Counted from the stretch's first letter, positions 34,765 to 47,447 are shown. The stretch is DNA of 64,000 nucleotides from Notolepis coatsorum (GCA_963971535.1 OZ020587.1:159136595-159200594), one strand, 5' to 3'. A program made the numbers and translations. Notes: generated by a model from the sequence alone, not told the origin.

Positions 34765-35135
34765 TTTAATAGACCTTTTTGGGTACTATTGCGTACATAC
34801 ATCTGATTAGCTCTATTACTCAGTAGTACTCATTTATATATTTGATACCCAGTTTTATCACCTGTACATTGTATATTACTGTTACATGTGCACTCTGGTT
34901 GGATAAGATAAGATAAGATATTATTTTATTGATCCCCTTGGGGAAATTCTGGAAAAGCATTGTCAGAAGCGGGATTCGAACCCACACCTCCATTCAGAGA
35001 CCAGAAAACCCTTTACCAGGAAGGTTTTACACCTTGAGTCTGGCACCTTAGACCGCTCGGCCATCCTGACAACTGTAGAGGCAGAACCTCTTTTAGTTAT
35101 ACTGTACTTGTGCTGTATAATGACAATACATTTCT
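34765..35135 (+). mobile_element. LINE F3 3' end interrupted by a tRNA-Leu-containing insert
   Basis: 34765-34904 and 35080-35135 are the two parts of a LINE 3' end also present, in minus orientation, at 49499-49740 and 53262-53390 (TGTACTTGTGCTGTAT, GACAATACATTT). Between them sits a segment holding a TTATC-type tail, a LINE-tail motif (TTGATCCCCTTGGGGAAATT) and tRNA-Leu(CAA) on the minus strand. Confidence 0.65.
34962..35070 (-). tRNA. tRNA-Leu(CAA) with intron, best-preserved copy
   Basis: Read on the minus strand it starts GTCAGGATGGCCGAGCGG and ends TTCTGACA. Acceptor GTCAGGA pairs with TTCTGAC. The anticodon stem is CCAGA/TCTGG with CAA in the loop and an intron of about 25 bases just after the anticodon, the normal place in eukaryotic tRNA-Leu(CAA). 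A long variable arm and a T arm GTGGG TTCGAAT CCCGC follow. TTTT appears 5 bases past the 3' end, a Pol III terminator. It may be a working gene, or the head of a tRNA-LINE-tail chimera, since a LINE-like tail follows directly. Confidence 0.7.
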
Positions 35136-35323
35136 ATTGAATAAAATAAAATAAAATAAAATAAAATTAAATTAAATTAAATTAAATTAAATTAAATTAA
35201 ATTAAATTAAATTAAATTAAATTAAATTAAATTAAATTAAATTAAATTAAATTAAATTAAATTAAATTAAATTAAATTAAATTAAATTAAATTAAATTAA
35301 ATTAAATTAAATTAAATTAAATT
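35136..35323 (+). repeat. AAATT pentanucleotide microsatellite
   Basis: About 35 near-perfect AAATT units, preceded by AAAAT units, directly after the LINE F3 3' end. Probably an expanded LINE tail. Confidence 0.95.
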
Positions 35324-35790
35324 GGCGGCTGATTGGCGCAGTGTGCAAGGCGCTAGCCTCTAACGCAGGAGACGCTGGGTTCGAGCCCAGCTCTCGGCAT
35401 TGCTACCGGCTGGCCGGTCGTTCATACTAACACAATTGGCAAGTGTTAGAGGGTGGGAAAGCTGGTGGGTGGGGATTTGACGTTGTGGACAGCGACTCCT
35501 ACAGGTCGGTTTGGTGACGCCGGTGCGACGGAAGCAGGAAGTGACGAGGGCAGCGTGAGCCTCCCACGCGTTACTCCTCGCCACTGAGAGTTCGAGCTGC
35601 TGCGGTGAAAAGATGCGACAGGCTGCCTCCTCGTGTACCAGAGGGGACACGTGATGCAAGGCTTCTGTCCTCACTACAACCGACCTGTGGGAGGCATAGT
35701 CTAGCAACGTTCAAGACAGGGGAGGGAAGAATTGGATATATACGAAATTGGGATGGGAGAAAAATAGAAAATGTGGAGAAAAAGTGGATA
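35324..35790 (+). mobile_element. tRNA-derived SINE, about 470 bp (copy 1)
   Basis: The head carries GATTGGCGCAGTGTGCAAGG and the B-box-like GGGTTCGAGCCCAGC. The long body runs through CTGGCCGGTCGTTCATACTA, GACAGCGACTCCTACAGGTC and GTGAAAAGATGCGACAGG to an A-rich end. The same element lies on the minus strand at 49013-49472, and a diverged copy at 54285-54705. Open frames across it on both strands are spurious. Confidence 0.8.
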
Positions 35791-37106
35791 AAAAAATATA
35801 ATAATAAAATAAAATCTAAACTAATCAAATCAAATCTAAACTAATCCAACCTAATCTAGTCTAGTCTAATCAAATCGAATCTCATCTAAACTAAACTAAT
35901 CTAATCTAATCTAATCTAATCTAATCTAAACTAATCTAAACTAAACTAATCTAAACTAAACTAAACTAATCTAAACTAATCTAAACTAACCGAATCTAAT
36001 CTAATCTCATCTAAACTAAACTAATCTAAACTAATCTAAACTAATCTAATCTAATCTAAATTAATCTAAATTAAACTAATCTAAACGAATCTAAACTAAT
36101 CTAAACTAATCTAATCTAATCAAATCTAAACTAATCTAAATTAAACTAATCTAATCTAATCTAAACTAATCGAATCGAATCTAAACTAAACTAATCTAAT
36201 CTAATCTAATCTAATCTAAACTAAACTAATCTAAACTAAACTAAACTAATCTAAACTAAACTAAACTAATCTAATCTAAACTAAACTAATCTAAACTAAA
36301 CTAAACTAATCTAATCTAATCTAAACTAAACTAAACTAAACTAAACTAATCTAAACTAAACTAAACTAATCTAAACTAATCTAATCTAATCTAAACTAAT
36401 CTAATCTAATCTAAACTAAACTAATCTAATCTAATCTAAACTAATCGAATCTAATCTAATCTAATCTAAACTAAACTAAACTAATCTAAAGTAAACTAAT
36501 CTAAACTAAACTAAACTAAACTAATCTAATCTAAACTAAACTAATCTAAACTAAACGAATCTAATCTAATCTAATCTAATCTAAATTAATCTAATCTAAT
36601 CTAATCTAAACTAAACTAAACTAATTTAATCTAATCTAAACTAATCTAATCTAATCTAATCTAATCTAAACTAAACTAATCTAATCTAAACTAAACTAAA
36701 CTAATCTAAACTAAACTAAACTAATCTAAACTAAACTAAACTAATCTAATCTAAACTAAACTAATCTAAACTAAACTAAACTAAACTAATCTAATATAAA
36801 CTAAACTAAACTAATCTAAACTAAACTAATCTAAACTAATCTAAACTAATCTAATCTAATCTAAACTAATCTAATCTAATCTAATCTAAACTAAACTAAT
36901 CTAATCTAATCTAATCTAATCTAAACTAAACTAAACTAATCTAATCTAATCTAATCTAAACTAAACTAAACTAATCTAATCTAATCTAAACTAAACTAAA
37001 CTAATCTAAACGAATCTAATCTAAACTAATCTAATCTAATCTAATCAATACCAATCTAATCTAATCTAATCTAATCTAATCTAATCTAATCTAATCTAAT
37101 CTAATC
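35791..37106 (+). repeat. Pentanucleotide array (TCTAA/ACTAA), 1.3 kb
   Basis: Mixed CTAAT and CTAAA pentamers with rare GAATC, CATCT and TTTAA variants. Related arrays lie at 40985-41291, 41620-41980 and 43011-43596. LINE F3 copies elsewhere end in the same pentamer (TTTGAATCTAATCT in sense orientation), so these arrays look like expanded F3 tails. Confidence 0.95.
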
Positions 37107-37196
37107 TAAAGTGATGTCTTCTTGTATCTCCAGCTCTCAGAATAAAGGAGGCAGCGCGGCTTCGAACCCTCGTACGTGTTCTGCATCTGTGGAACA
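37107..37196 (-). CDS. Exon-like unit E, copy 1
   Basis: On the minus strand TGTTCCACAG is followed by 26 open codons starting ATGCAGAACACG (MQNTYEGSKPRC, then YSESWRYKKTSL) and a TAG that touches the pentanucleotide array. Three copies in the window (also 41292 and 43597) keep the frame and stop. This could be a terminal coding exon multiplied with its surroundings. I do not recognise the peptide, and no partner exon is visible. Confidence 0.3.
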
Positions 37197-37246
37197 TGAA
37201 AGGTATTCCTTTATTGATCCCCTTGGGGAAATTCTGGAAAAGTATT

Positions 37247-37355
37247 GTCAGAAGCGGGATTTGAACCCACGCCTCCATTCAGAGACCAGAAATCCCTTTA
37301 CCAGGAAAGTTTTACACCTTGAGTCTGATGCCATAGACCGCTCGGCCATCCTGAC
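37247..37355 (-). tRNA. tRNA-Leu(CAA)-like, copy 2, probably a pseudogene
   Basis: Same architecture as 34962-35070, including intron, CAA anticodon and TTTT terminator. The anticodon stem has a weakened first pair (TCAGA/TCTGG) and the T loop reads TTCAAAT instead of TTCGAAT, which changes the B box. A LINE-like tail motif follows on the minus strand. Confidence 0.55.
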
Positions 37356-37378
37356 AACTGTAGAGGCACAACCTATAT

Positions 37379-40325
37379 CTCAAGGATATTGACGAAACAG
37401 CAGATAAAAACGGACTACATATCTTTCATCTCAATGTAAATAGCCTCAGGCACAAAATGGCGGAAATAAGACAACATTTCAGTAACGAAAAGGTAAACAT
37501 ACTATGTTTCTCAGAAACTAAACTGGACGTATCAGTAACAGACCCGGAAATTGAATTAGAGAACTATTCTTTAGTCCGCAATGACAGGAACAGGCATGGA
37601 GGAGGTGTCTGTATGTACATCCATCAAGACACCAAATTTATTAACCGTACAGACCTAGATCATGAGGCTATTGAAACTGTTTTTGTAGAAATTCTATTTG
37701 AAAGGGCTAAATCTGTTCTAGTCGGCACAATTTACAGACCGCCAGACCAAAATGGCTTTTATGACGTGTTGGATGCGTGCTTAGCTGGAGTCGAGGATAC
37801 AGAAATGATTCTTATTGGGGATTGGAACACGGATATGCAACAAAAAGATGCACCCGTCTTCAAATCCTACAATAGGTTTTGTGATCTGCACGGCCTCAGC
37901 CAGCTAATCACACAACCCACACGTGTGTGTGAGTCAACTCAGACTACCATTGACCTCATCCTGACCTCTGACAAGTCCAAGATCGCCAATAAAGGGGTTA
38001 TAGCATGCGGGTTAAGTGATCATTATATGATATTCTGTACCCGCAAAAAGCTAAAACAAAAGGCTGGCTGTCACAAAACAGTCACATCTAGAGACCTCAA
38101 AACGTACTCTAGCGAGGCCTTTAACCTTGAACTGAAGAGCCTGGACTGGTCAGATGAACTCAATGGTACACTGGTTGAAGAAACATGGCTTGGCTTCAAA
38201 ACCAAATTTTCAACGATACTAAACAACATGGCCCCCCTAAGAACCACTAGGGTAAAAAATCGCGCTGAGCCGTGGATGCACGCTGAAATACTGACCGCTA
38301 TGAAAACCAGAGACAAAAAATGCTCTGAGTTTCGTAAAAGTCAGTCAAAGCTTAACATAAGCACGAGCAGTGAACTCCAAGCCCACGTGACTGAACTCAA
38401 ACTAGAAAGAAACAGACTAAGAAATGATGTAAACTCCATGATCAAAACAGCAAAGAAAAAATTCATCAATGACAAAACCGAGGAAAACAAAAACAAACCG
38501 CGTGAACTTTGGAAATTACTCAATAACCAACTAGGCTGCAGTAAAAAACTCAAAACCAGATTCTCAAACATAAACATAAAGACGGACAACACGCTCATCA
38601 CAGAAAAGCTGGATGTAGCCAATTACTTAAATAGTTTCTTCACAAACATAGCCACAACACTGGTAAACAAACTACCCTCCCACTCAGGGCATTATGGGGT
38701 AGAACACATAGTAGCATACTACAAGAACCTAGGGGTCCACAAAGACGACTTCAAACTGGAAATGGTAACAACAGATGAGGTACTCAAAAAACTGAGCGCC
38801 CTCCAACCCAACAAGGCCACTGGCCATGACAACATCCCCTCCAAATTCCTCAGAGACTCAGCAGCCGCCATCACCCCAGTCATCACACACATAATAAACC
38901 TCTCCATAAAACAGGGACACATCCCCAAGGACTTCAAAATTGCGAGAGTGACCCCTCTGCACAAAAAAGGCAGTAAATTAGACCCAGGCAACTACCGCCC
39001 TGTTTCTATCCTTACCTCCATCTCGAAAGTCATGGAAAAAATTGTATACGAACAGGTCGAAAAATACCTTGCGGAAAAAAATCTAATCTACGAATTCCAA
39101 TCTGGCTTCAGAACATCCCACTCCACTGACACATGCCTTCTCTATTTAAACGACCACATCAAACAAGAGGTGGACGCGGGCAAATACTGCGGCATGGTCA
39201 TGCTGGACCTACAAAAGGCCTTCGACACTGTCAATCACACCATTCTGATTGACAAGCTAAAAGCAATTGGTTTTGATAGTCTATCAGTGAGCTGGATGCA
39301 ATCCTACCTGGAGGGGAGAGAGCAGATGGTGGAGGTAAACAGTACCCTATCCCCCCCCCCTCACAGTAAACTGTGGTGTTCCACAAGGAAGCATACTAGG
39401 TCCGCTACTGTTCCTAATTTATGCAAATGACATGTCGTCAGCTTGTGACTGCAACTTGTTCCTGTTTGCGGACGACTCAGCCCTGCTGGTCTCTGACAAG
39501 AACAAGTTACATGTTGAAAAAACCCTCAGCTCAGAACTAGGCAAAATCTGCATATGGCTCGCTGATAACAAACTATCATTACACATGGGCAAAACAGAGT
39601 CCATTCTCTTCGGTTCAAATAACAAACTCAGCAAGACCGACGGCTTCTCAGTTACAGTGGGTGACAATATTGTCACAAGGAAAGAAGATATTACCTACCT
39701 GGGTTCCATCCTAGAGGCAAATCTTTCCTGTGACAAAATGGCATCCAATGTAATAAAAAAAGTCAACCAACGAACTCGATTCTTGTACCGGATCTCCTCA
39801 CTGGTAAACAAGAATACCCTGAAGACTCTAGCAGGAGCACTCATTCAAGGGTACTACGACTATGCTTGCACCTCATGGTACCAAAGCACCTCAAAGGCGC
39901 TAAAAACAAAATTACAAACATCTCAAAACAAACTGGTCAGACTACTGCTTGACCTTACTCCTAGAACCCACCTCACCCCTGCCCACTTTGACAACCTAGG
40001 ATGGCTTAGAGTAGACGACAGAGTACAGCAACTTGCAATGGGCCTGGTCTACAAGATACACTACACGACCAAGGTACCCATGTACATGTCAAAATACTTC
40101 CCAAAGGTCAGTGAATACCACGATCACAACACCAGAGGGAGCTCCACAAATCATGTTAAACCCAGATTCGGCTCAAACAAGGGACTAAACACGTTTCGCA
40201 ATTATGCCACATCAATGTGGAACGCCCTACCCAAAGCTGTAAAGGAATGTGAATCACTACCCACTTTCAAAAACACTCTCAAAAAACACCTAAGGGAGAC
40301 TGCAACCCGAAACTGGCCCCTGTAA
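37379..40325 (+). pseudogene. LINE F1 polyprotein (APE endonuclease and reverse transcriptase), frameshifted
   Basis: Encodes the endonuclease and reverse transcriptase used for target-primed retrotransposition. The frame is open from 37379 (GLHIFHLNVNSLRHKM; first Met 37457). Endonuclease motifs include SETKLD, IYRPP, GDWNTDM and GLSDH. Reverse transcriptase motifs include NYRPVSILT, MLDLQKAFDTVNH, GVPQGS, FADDSALL and a C-terminal domain ending NWPL. At 39351-39360 a run of 10 C, against 9 in the copy at 57424, shifts the frame, so translation ends at 39430 and the FADD box lies in a separate frame (39432-40325). No ORF1 is seen. Apart from the frameshift it is close to intact, so the copy is young. 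Confidence 0.9.
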
Positions 40326-40389
40326 ATGTCCGAACACAACCCCCTCCAATGTACAGTAAATTACCAAGTATGGTCTTGTCAATAATCCA

Positions 40390-40575
40390 ATGTACAGTGT
40401 TGTTTGTACAGTTGTACAGTGTCCCCCACCCACCCCTCCTACCCAACCCCCCCCCCCCCCCCTACCCAACCCCCCCCCCCCCCACTCCTAACGAACCCCC
40501 CCCCCCCCACTCCTAACCAACCCCCCCCCCCCCCCCCCCCCCACCCACCCAACCACCTCCAATGTACAGTCCCCC
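40390..40575 (+). repeat. C-rich 3' UTR tract of LINE F1
   Basis: Repeated runs of 8-18 C separated by short AACC/ACTCC spacers. The same tract occurs at 60140-60265 and, shorter, at 45330-45400, with different run lengths. Proline-rich open frames across it are artefacts. The complementary strand could form G-quadruplexes. Confidence 0.9.
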
Positions 40576-40930
40576 CCCACCCCCACCTACCCAATCCAAT
40601 GTACAGTTTCCACGCCTAATGTATATACTCTTTTCTTTCTGGACTCTTTTTGTATCACAAACAGTACTGTAATTGCAAATCTGGTATGTCATAAATGTAT
40701 AGATGGAGCAGTACTGTCTATCTGTATGTCATGTATGTCATATATGTTACGATGAATTGAAAATGGGGGACCCTGATGTAAACAAGACGAAAGTCTTTCT
40801 CTGGTCTGCATCCCCTTAACAATTGTATGTATTGAGCTGTACTGTACTGTACCCATTCTGCAATCTGTTAATAAAGTTTTCATTCATTCATTCATTCATT
40901 CATTCATTCATTCATTCATTCATTCAACCT

Positions 40931-41291
40931 CTTTTAGTTGTACTGTACTTGTGCTGTAAATAATATAATAATATAATAATAAAATAAAATAAAATCTAAA
41001 CTAATCGAATCGAATCTAAACTAACCCAACCCAACCCAACCGAATCTAGTCTAGTCTAGTCTAGTCTAGTCTAATCTAATCTAATCTAATCTAATCTAAT
41101 CTAATCTAATCTAATCTAATCTAATCTAATCTAATCTAATCTAAACTAAACTAAACTAAACTAATCTAATCTAATCTAAACTAAACTAAACTAATCTAAT
41201 CTAATCTAAACTAAACTAATCTAAACTAATCTAATCTAAACTAATCTAATCTAATCTAATCAAAACTAATCCAATCTAATCTAATCTAATC
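40931..41291 (+). repeat. LINE F3 3' remnant and pentanucleotide array
   Basis: CTTTTAGTTGTACTGTACTT (end of LINE F3) leads through AATAAAATAAAATC into TCTAA/ACTAA pentamers. Continuous with the DNA left of LINE F1 copy 1 before that insertion. Confidence 0.85.
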
Positions 41292-41390
41292 TAAAGTGAT
41301 GTCTTCTTGTATCTCCAGCTCTCAGAATAAAGGAGGCAGCGCGGCTTCGAACACTCGTACGTGTTCTGCATCTGTGGAACATGAAAGGTA
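41292..41390 (-). CDS. Exon-like unit E, copy 2
   Basis: Same frame, acceptor-like TGTTCCACAG and terminal TAG as copy 1. One substitution changes GAGGGT to GAGTGT (Gly to Cys). Confidence 0.3.
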
Positions 41391-41431
41391 TTCCTTTATT
41401 GATCCCCTTGGGGAAATTCTGGAAAAGTATT

Positions 41432-41540
41432 GTCAGAAGCGGGATTCAAACCCACGCCTCCATTCAGAGACCAGAAATCCCTTTACCAGGAAAGTTTTAC
41501 ACCTTGAGTCTGACGCCATAGACCGCTCGGCCATCCTGAC
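41432..41540 (-). tRNA. tRNA-Leu(CAA)-like, copy 3, probably a pseudogene
   Basis: Same structure as the other two, with intron and CAA anticodon. The anticodon stem is weakened (TCAGA/TCTGG) and the T loop is TTTGAAT. Nearly identical to 37247-37355 in sequence and flanks, so both come from one segmental duplication. Confidence 0.55.
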
Positions 41541-41980
41541 AACTGTAGAGGCACAACCTCTTTTAGTTGTACTGTACTTGTGCTGTAAATAATATAATAA
41601 TATAATAATAAAATAAAATAAAATTTAAACTAATCGAATCTAAACTAACCCAACCCAACCGAATCTAGTCTAGTCTAGTCTAGTCTATAGTCTAGTCTAA
41701 TCTAATCTAATCTAATCTAATCTAATCTAATCTAATCTAATCTAATCTAATCTAATCTAATCCAATCCAATCCAATCCAATCCAATCTAATCTAAACTAA
41801 TCTAATCTAATCTAATCCAATCCAATCCAATCCAATCCCATCCAATCTAATCTAATCTAATCTAATCTAATCTAATCTAATCTAATCTAATCTAATCTAA
41901 TCTAATCTAATCTAATCTAATCTAATCTAATCTAATCTAATCTAAACTAAACTAAACTAATCTAAACTAAACGAAACTAA
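41541..41980 (+). repeat. LINE F3 remnant and pentanucleotide array
   Basis: 41553-41620 repeats the F3 remnant of 40925-40990, then TCTAA, TCCAA and TCTAG pentamers follow. This is the paralogous empty site for LINE F1 copy 1. Confidence 0.9.
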
Positions 41981-43018
41981 GGCCCTGTCTACACGAACGC
42001 TGGGTTTTATGTAACCGTGATTGTATGTGCGCAGTTGCACTGTTCGCCCACACACAACCGGGGTTTTGCTACACTGCAACCGTGGTCTTTGAAAACCGGA
42101 GTCCAGGGTGAAGTTTTACGCGCATCCCGGTTGCAGTGGTTGCGTGTGGGCATAGAAACCGAGGTTATTTCCAGTGTTTACAGCAGAGCTGTCCCAAGTA
42201 TAGCGTTATATGAAAATGAAAACAAACTTTTGTTCGAAACGTATCGTCTGTGTTGAAGAGTGTTGTGATCGACTGATGATGTCTGTTGTCGCATTCCTGA
42301 CCTGACCAGAGTAAACCTGTAGCTGCGGCTAAACTAAGCTCACGTGTTGTCAAGTTATTGTTATAAGGAACCCAGTCCAAACTACAACAGTTTGCATCCC
42401 CTTAACAATTGTTTGTATTGAGCCGTATTGTATTGTACCCATTCTGCAATCTGTTAAATGACGTTTTCATCCATTCATTCTACTAGCATTAACGTTACTA
42501 CGTTAATGTATGCTAGCCACAATGCTATACTATTATAATGGCACATCCCAATCACGTTAGCACGTAAGCTAACAAAATCGGCGATCTTTTTGTGAGACTA
42601 AACTCCGCTCTTGGTGGTAAATTGTGTTGATGTTGGTTTTGTTTCATCAACAAATGAGGCAGAACACACAGTGAATGTATCCTTTTTTGTTTATTGCACT
42701 TTTATTGCACTTTGTTTCTTGCTGAAAAATAAATGCTATGTTGCTAAATGGCTCACGCAAGGTGATTTAAAGATGGTGGACTGTTGTTTTTTTAGCAGGA
42801 TGTGGAGTGACTTGTTCAACCCTTCTGATTGGTTGAAAATGGCCTTCATGTTTGAGCTACATCGCCACCTACTGCTTTGGCATTGTACTACATGTATATA
42901 CGTCACTCGGTGCGGAATGTAAACCAGTCGTGTGGACAGAGTTTTTTTTGTTGAATAATTAAAAAAATATAAACGGTGTCAAAAATACCGGTGATCGTGT
43001 GGACTGGGCCTAAACTAA
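41973..43018. mobile_element. Non-autonomous hAT element inside the pentanucleotide array
   Basis: 41981-43010 starts GGCCCTGTCTACACGAAC and ends with the complement of GGCCCAGTCCACACGATC. Flanking octamers GAAACTAA and TAAACTAA agree at 7 of 8, consistent with an 8-bp duplication in repetitive DNA. A LINE F1 3' fragment lies inside at 42388-42480 (plus strand). No transposase; frames 42017-42256 and 42611-42922 are unrecognised. Confidence 0.75.
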
Positions 43019-43596
43019 ACGAATCTAATCTAATCTAATCCACATACAAACTAAACTAATCTCAACTAAACTAAACTAATCTAATCTAATCTAAACTAAT
43101 CCAACCTAATCTAAACTAAACGAATCTAATCTAATATAATCTAATCTAAATGAATCTAATCTAATCTAATCTAATCTAAACTAAACTAAACTAAACTAAA
43201 CTAATCTAATCTAAACAAATCTAATCGAATCGAATCGAAACTAAACTAAACTAAACTAAACTAAACTAAACTAAACTAAACTAAACTAAACTAATCTAAT
43301 CTAATCTAAACTAAATTAAACGAATCTAATCTAATCTAATCTAATCTAATCTAATCTAATCTAATCTAATCTAATCTAAACTAAACTAATCTAAACTAAT
43401 CGAATCTAATCTAATCTAAACTAAACTAATCTAATCTAATCTAATCTAATCTAATCTAATCTAAACAAATCTAATCTAATCTAATCTAATCTAATCTAAT
43501 CTAATCTAATCTAAACTAATCTAAACTAAACTAATCTAATCTAATCTAATCTAATCTAAACTAATCGAATCGAATCGAATCGAATCTAATCTAATC
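43011..43596 (+). repeat. Pentanucleotide array (TCTAA/ACTAA), right part
   Basis: Continues the array interrupted by the hAT element and ends at exon-like unit E, copy 3. Confidence 0.95.
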
Positions 43597-43692
43597 TAAA
43601 GTGATGTCTTCTTGTATCTCCAGCTCTCAGAATAAAGGCGGCAGCGCGGCTTCGAACCCTCGTACGTGTTCTGCATCTGTGGAACATGAAGG
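43597..43692 (-). CDS. Exon-like unit E, copy 3
   Basis: Third copy, frame kept (one Leu to Arg change), with the same stop against the array. Its upstream flank (minus strand) differs from the other copies, being GC-rich DNA at 43693-43790 instead of the tRNA-Leu unit, so this may be the ancestral location. Confidence 0.3.
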
Positions 43693-44145
43693 GGCTTCTG
43701 TGGGTCCGCCCCCGGCCCCGCCCTCCACCGCCAACCGTGTAATTCATTTAGAGCGCAGCAGAGGATTGGATGGAGAGAGAGATCCCGTGTCGATGTGATT
43801 TTACACAGGGTTTTATTTTTATTACATCTGAGTTTGGGAGAATCCCAAGCTACTTGCACTTGAAGAAGAAAAAAAACACACAAAAAAAACCTGCAGACTT
43901 AATCCGCCTTGACATTATCAACCGTGAGAGAGTCTGTCACCAGCCTACAACCCCTAACTGCCCCCGATAAGTATGTTGGCACCTTGCACCTTGGTTGTCT
44001 CTGCCATCGGTGCGTGAATGCGTGAGGGTAAAAATGTGAGGAACAAATTGAAAAGCGCTTTGGATACCATTAACCATTTTACACTGGAATCTGTTTTGAC
44101 AAATATTAATAAGGTATTGTTAAAAAATGTATTGTTAAGTAAAAA
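43693..44145. other. Unassigned, with a SINE 3' fragment
   Basis: 43945-44065 matches the body and 3' part of a fish tRNA-derived SINE (CTAACTGCCCCCGATAAGTA, AAAGCGCTTTGGATACC). The rest is unassigned. Confidence 0.5.
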
Positions 44146-46537
<2,392 letters not shown>

Positions 46538-46555
46538 GCCCTGACCCCGACAGGT

Positions 46556-47242
46556 GCAGCGCCCGCCCGGTCTTAAAGGAACACGCCAAACGAGTCAGAC
46601 GAGAAGATAGATACCAATTTCCTCTCCGTGCGTTCAGTAGAAAACTATCCGGCTGCGAGCTAGCCTAGCTTAGCACAAATGAATGGAAGTGGATACAGAC
46701 CACTAGCCTATATCTTAGCACAAATGAATGGAAGTGGATACAGACCACTAGCCTAGCTTAGCACAAATGAATGGAAGTGGATACAGACCACTAGCCTATA
46801 GCTTACCACAAATGAATGGAAGTGGATACAGACCACTAGCCTATAGCTTAGCACAAATGAATGGAAATGGATACAGACTACTAGCCTATATCTTAGCACA
46901 AATGAATGGAAGTGGATACAGACGACTAGCCTAGCTTAGCACAAATGAATGGAAGTGGATACAGACCACTAGCTTAGCTTAGCACAAATGAATGGAAGCG
47001 GATACAGACCACTAGCCTATAGCTTAGCACAAATGAATGGAAGCGGATACAGACCACTAGCCTATAGCTTAGCACAAATGAATGGAAGTGGATACAGACC
47101 ACTAGCCTATAGCTTAGCACAAATGAATGGAAGTGGATACAGACCACTAGCGTATAGCTTAGCACAAATGAATGGAAGTGGATACAGACCACTAGCGTAT
47201 AGCTTAGCACAAATGAATGGAAGCGGATACAGACCACTAGTG
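46556..47242 (+). repeat. 45-bp minisatellite grown from a TTAA-MITE arm
   Basis: A MITE terminus (TCTTAAAGGAACACGCCAAA) at about 46572 leads through the core (CTAGCCTAGCTTAGCACAAA) into some 13 units of 45 bp containing ATGAATGGAAGTGGATACAG. Plus and minus frames are open across the array and encode MNGSGYRPLAYSLAQ-type repeats, an artefact of the 45-bp unit. Located in the intron between secernin exons. Confidence 0.9.
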
Positions 47243-47447
47243 ATTGATTGATTGAACATTTTATTAACAGATCTAAAAAGAGAGCCTAGCCTATAGCTTA
47301 GCACAAATGAATGGAAGTGGATACACATATATATATATATATATATATATATGGTATATACAGCATTATTGTACAGAGTTATATGCAGGTTTACCTTCAT
47401 TATGATATAATGGAGGAGACATAACAAACTCTTCTCGTCCCTGGCAG
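47243..47447. other. LINE tail, AT microsatellite and intron end
   Basis: A trace of LINE F1 tail on the minus strand (GATTGATTGATTG, ATTTTATTAACAGA) interrupts the 45-bp array, one more unit follows, then an AT microsatellite (47325-47352) and the polypyrimidine stretch before secernin exon B. Confidence 0.7.

Larger units (their letters stand above)
37369..40930 (+). mobile_element. LINE F1, copy 1 (3.55 kb), with CAACCT target duplication
   Basis: The element is 37375-40924. CAACCT stands on each side (37369-37374, 40925-40930), and the unoccupied paralogous site GCACAACCTCTTTTAG is present near 41553-41568. It begins inside the endonuclease, so it is 5'-truncated. The 3' UTR has long C-rich tracts (40430-40570), a conserved 3' end (TGAATTGAAAATGGGGGACC, TTAATAAAGTTTTC) and a CATT tail of about 15 units. 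Family: APE-type non-LTR element of the CR1/L2/Rex group. Confidence 0.9.

Noticed and set aside
34962-35070. Plain SINE head instead of a tRNA gene
   Set aside because: The complete cloverleaf, intron in the canonical position and adjacent TTTT are more than most SINE heads retain; the chimera possibility is kept as a finding instead.
35360-35844. Arg-rich frames on both strands near 35.6 kb (also 49.0-49.4 kb)
   Set aside because: Both regions are copies of the same tRNA-derived SINE.
40404-40619. Proline-rich frames in C-rich tracts (also near 45300 and 60120)
   Set aside because: They lie in the variable C-rich 3' UTR of LINE F1, after the polyprotein stop.
46974-47251. Repeated 15-residue open frames on both strands
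   Set aside because: They follow from the 45-bp period of the minisatellite, which is divisible by 3.
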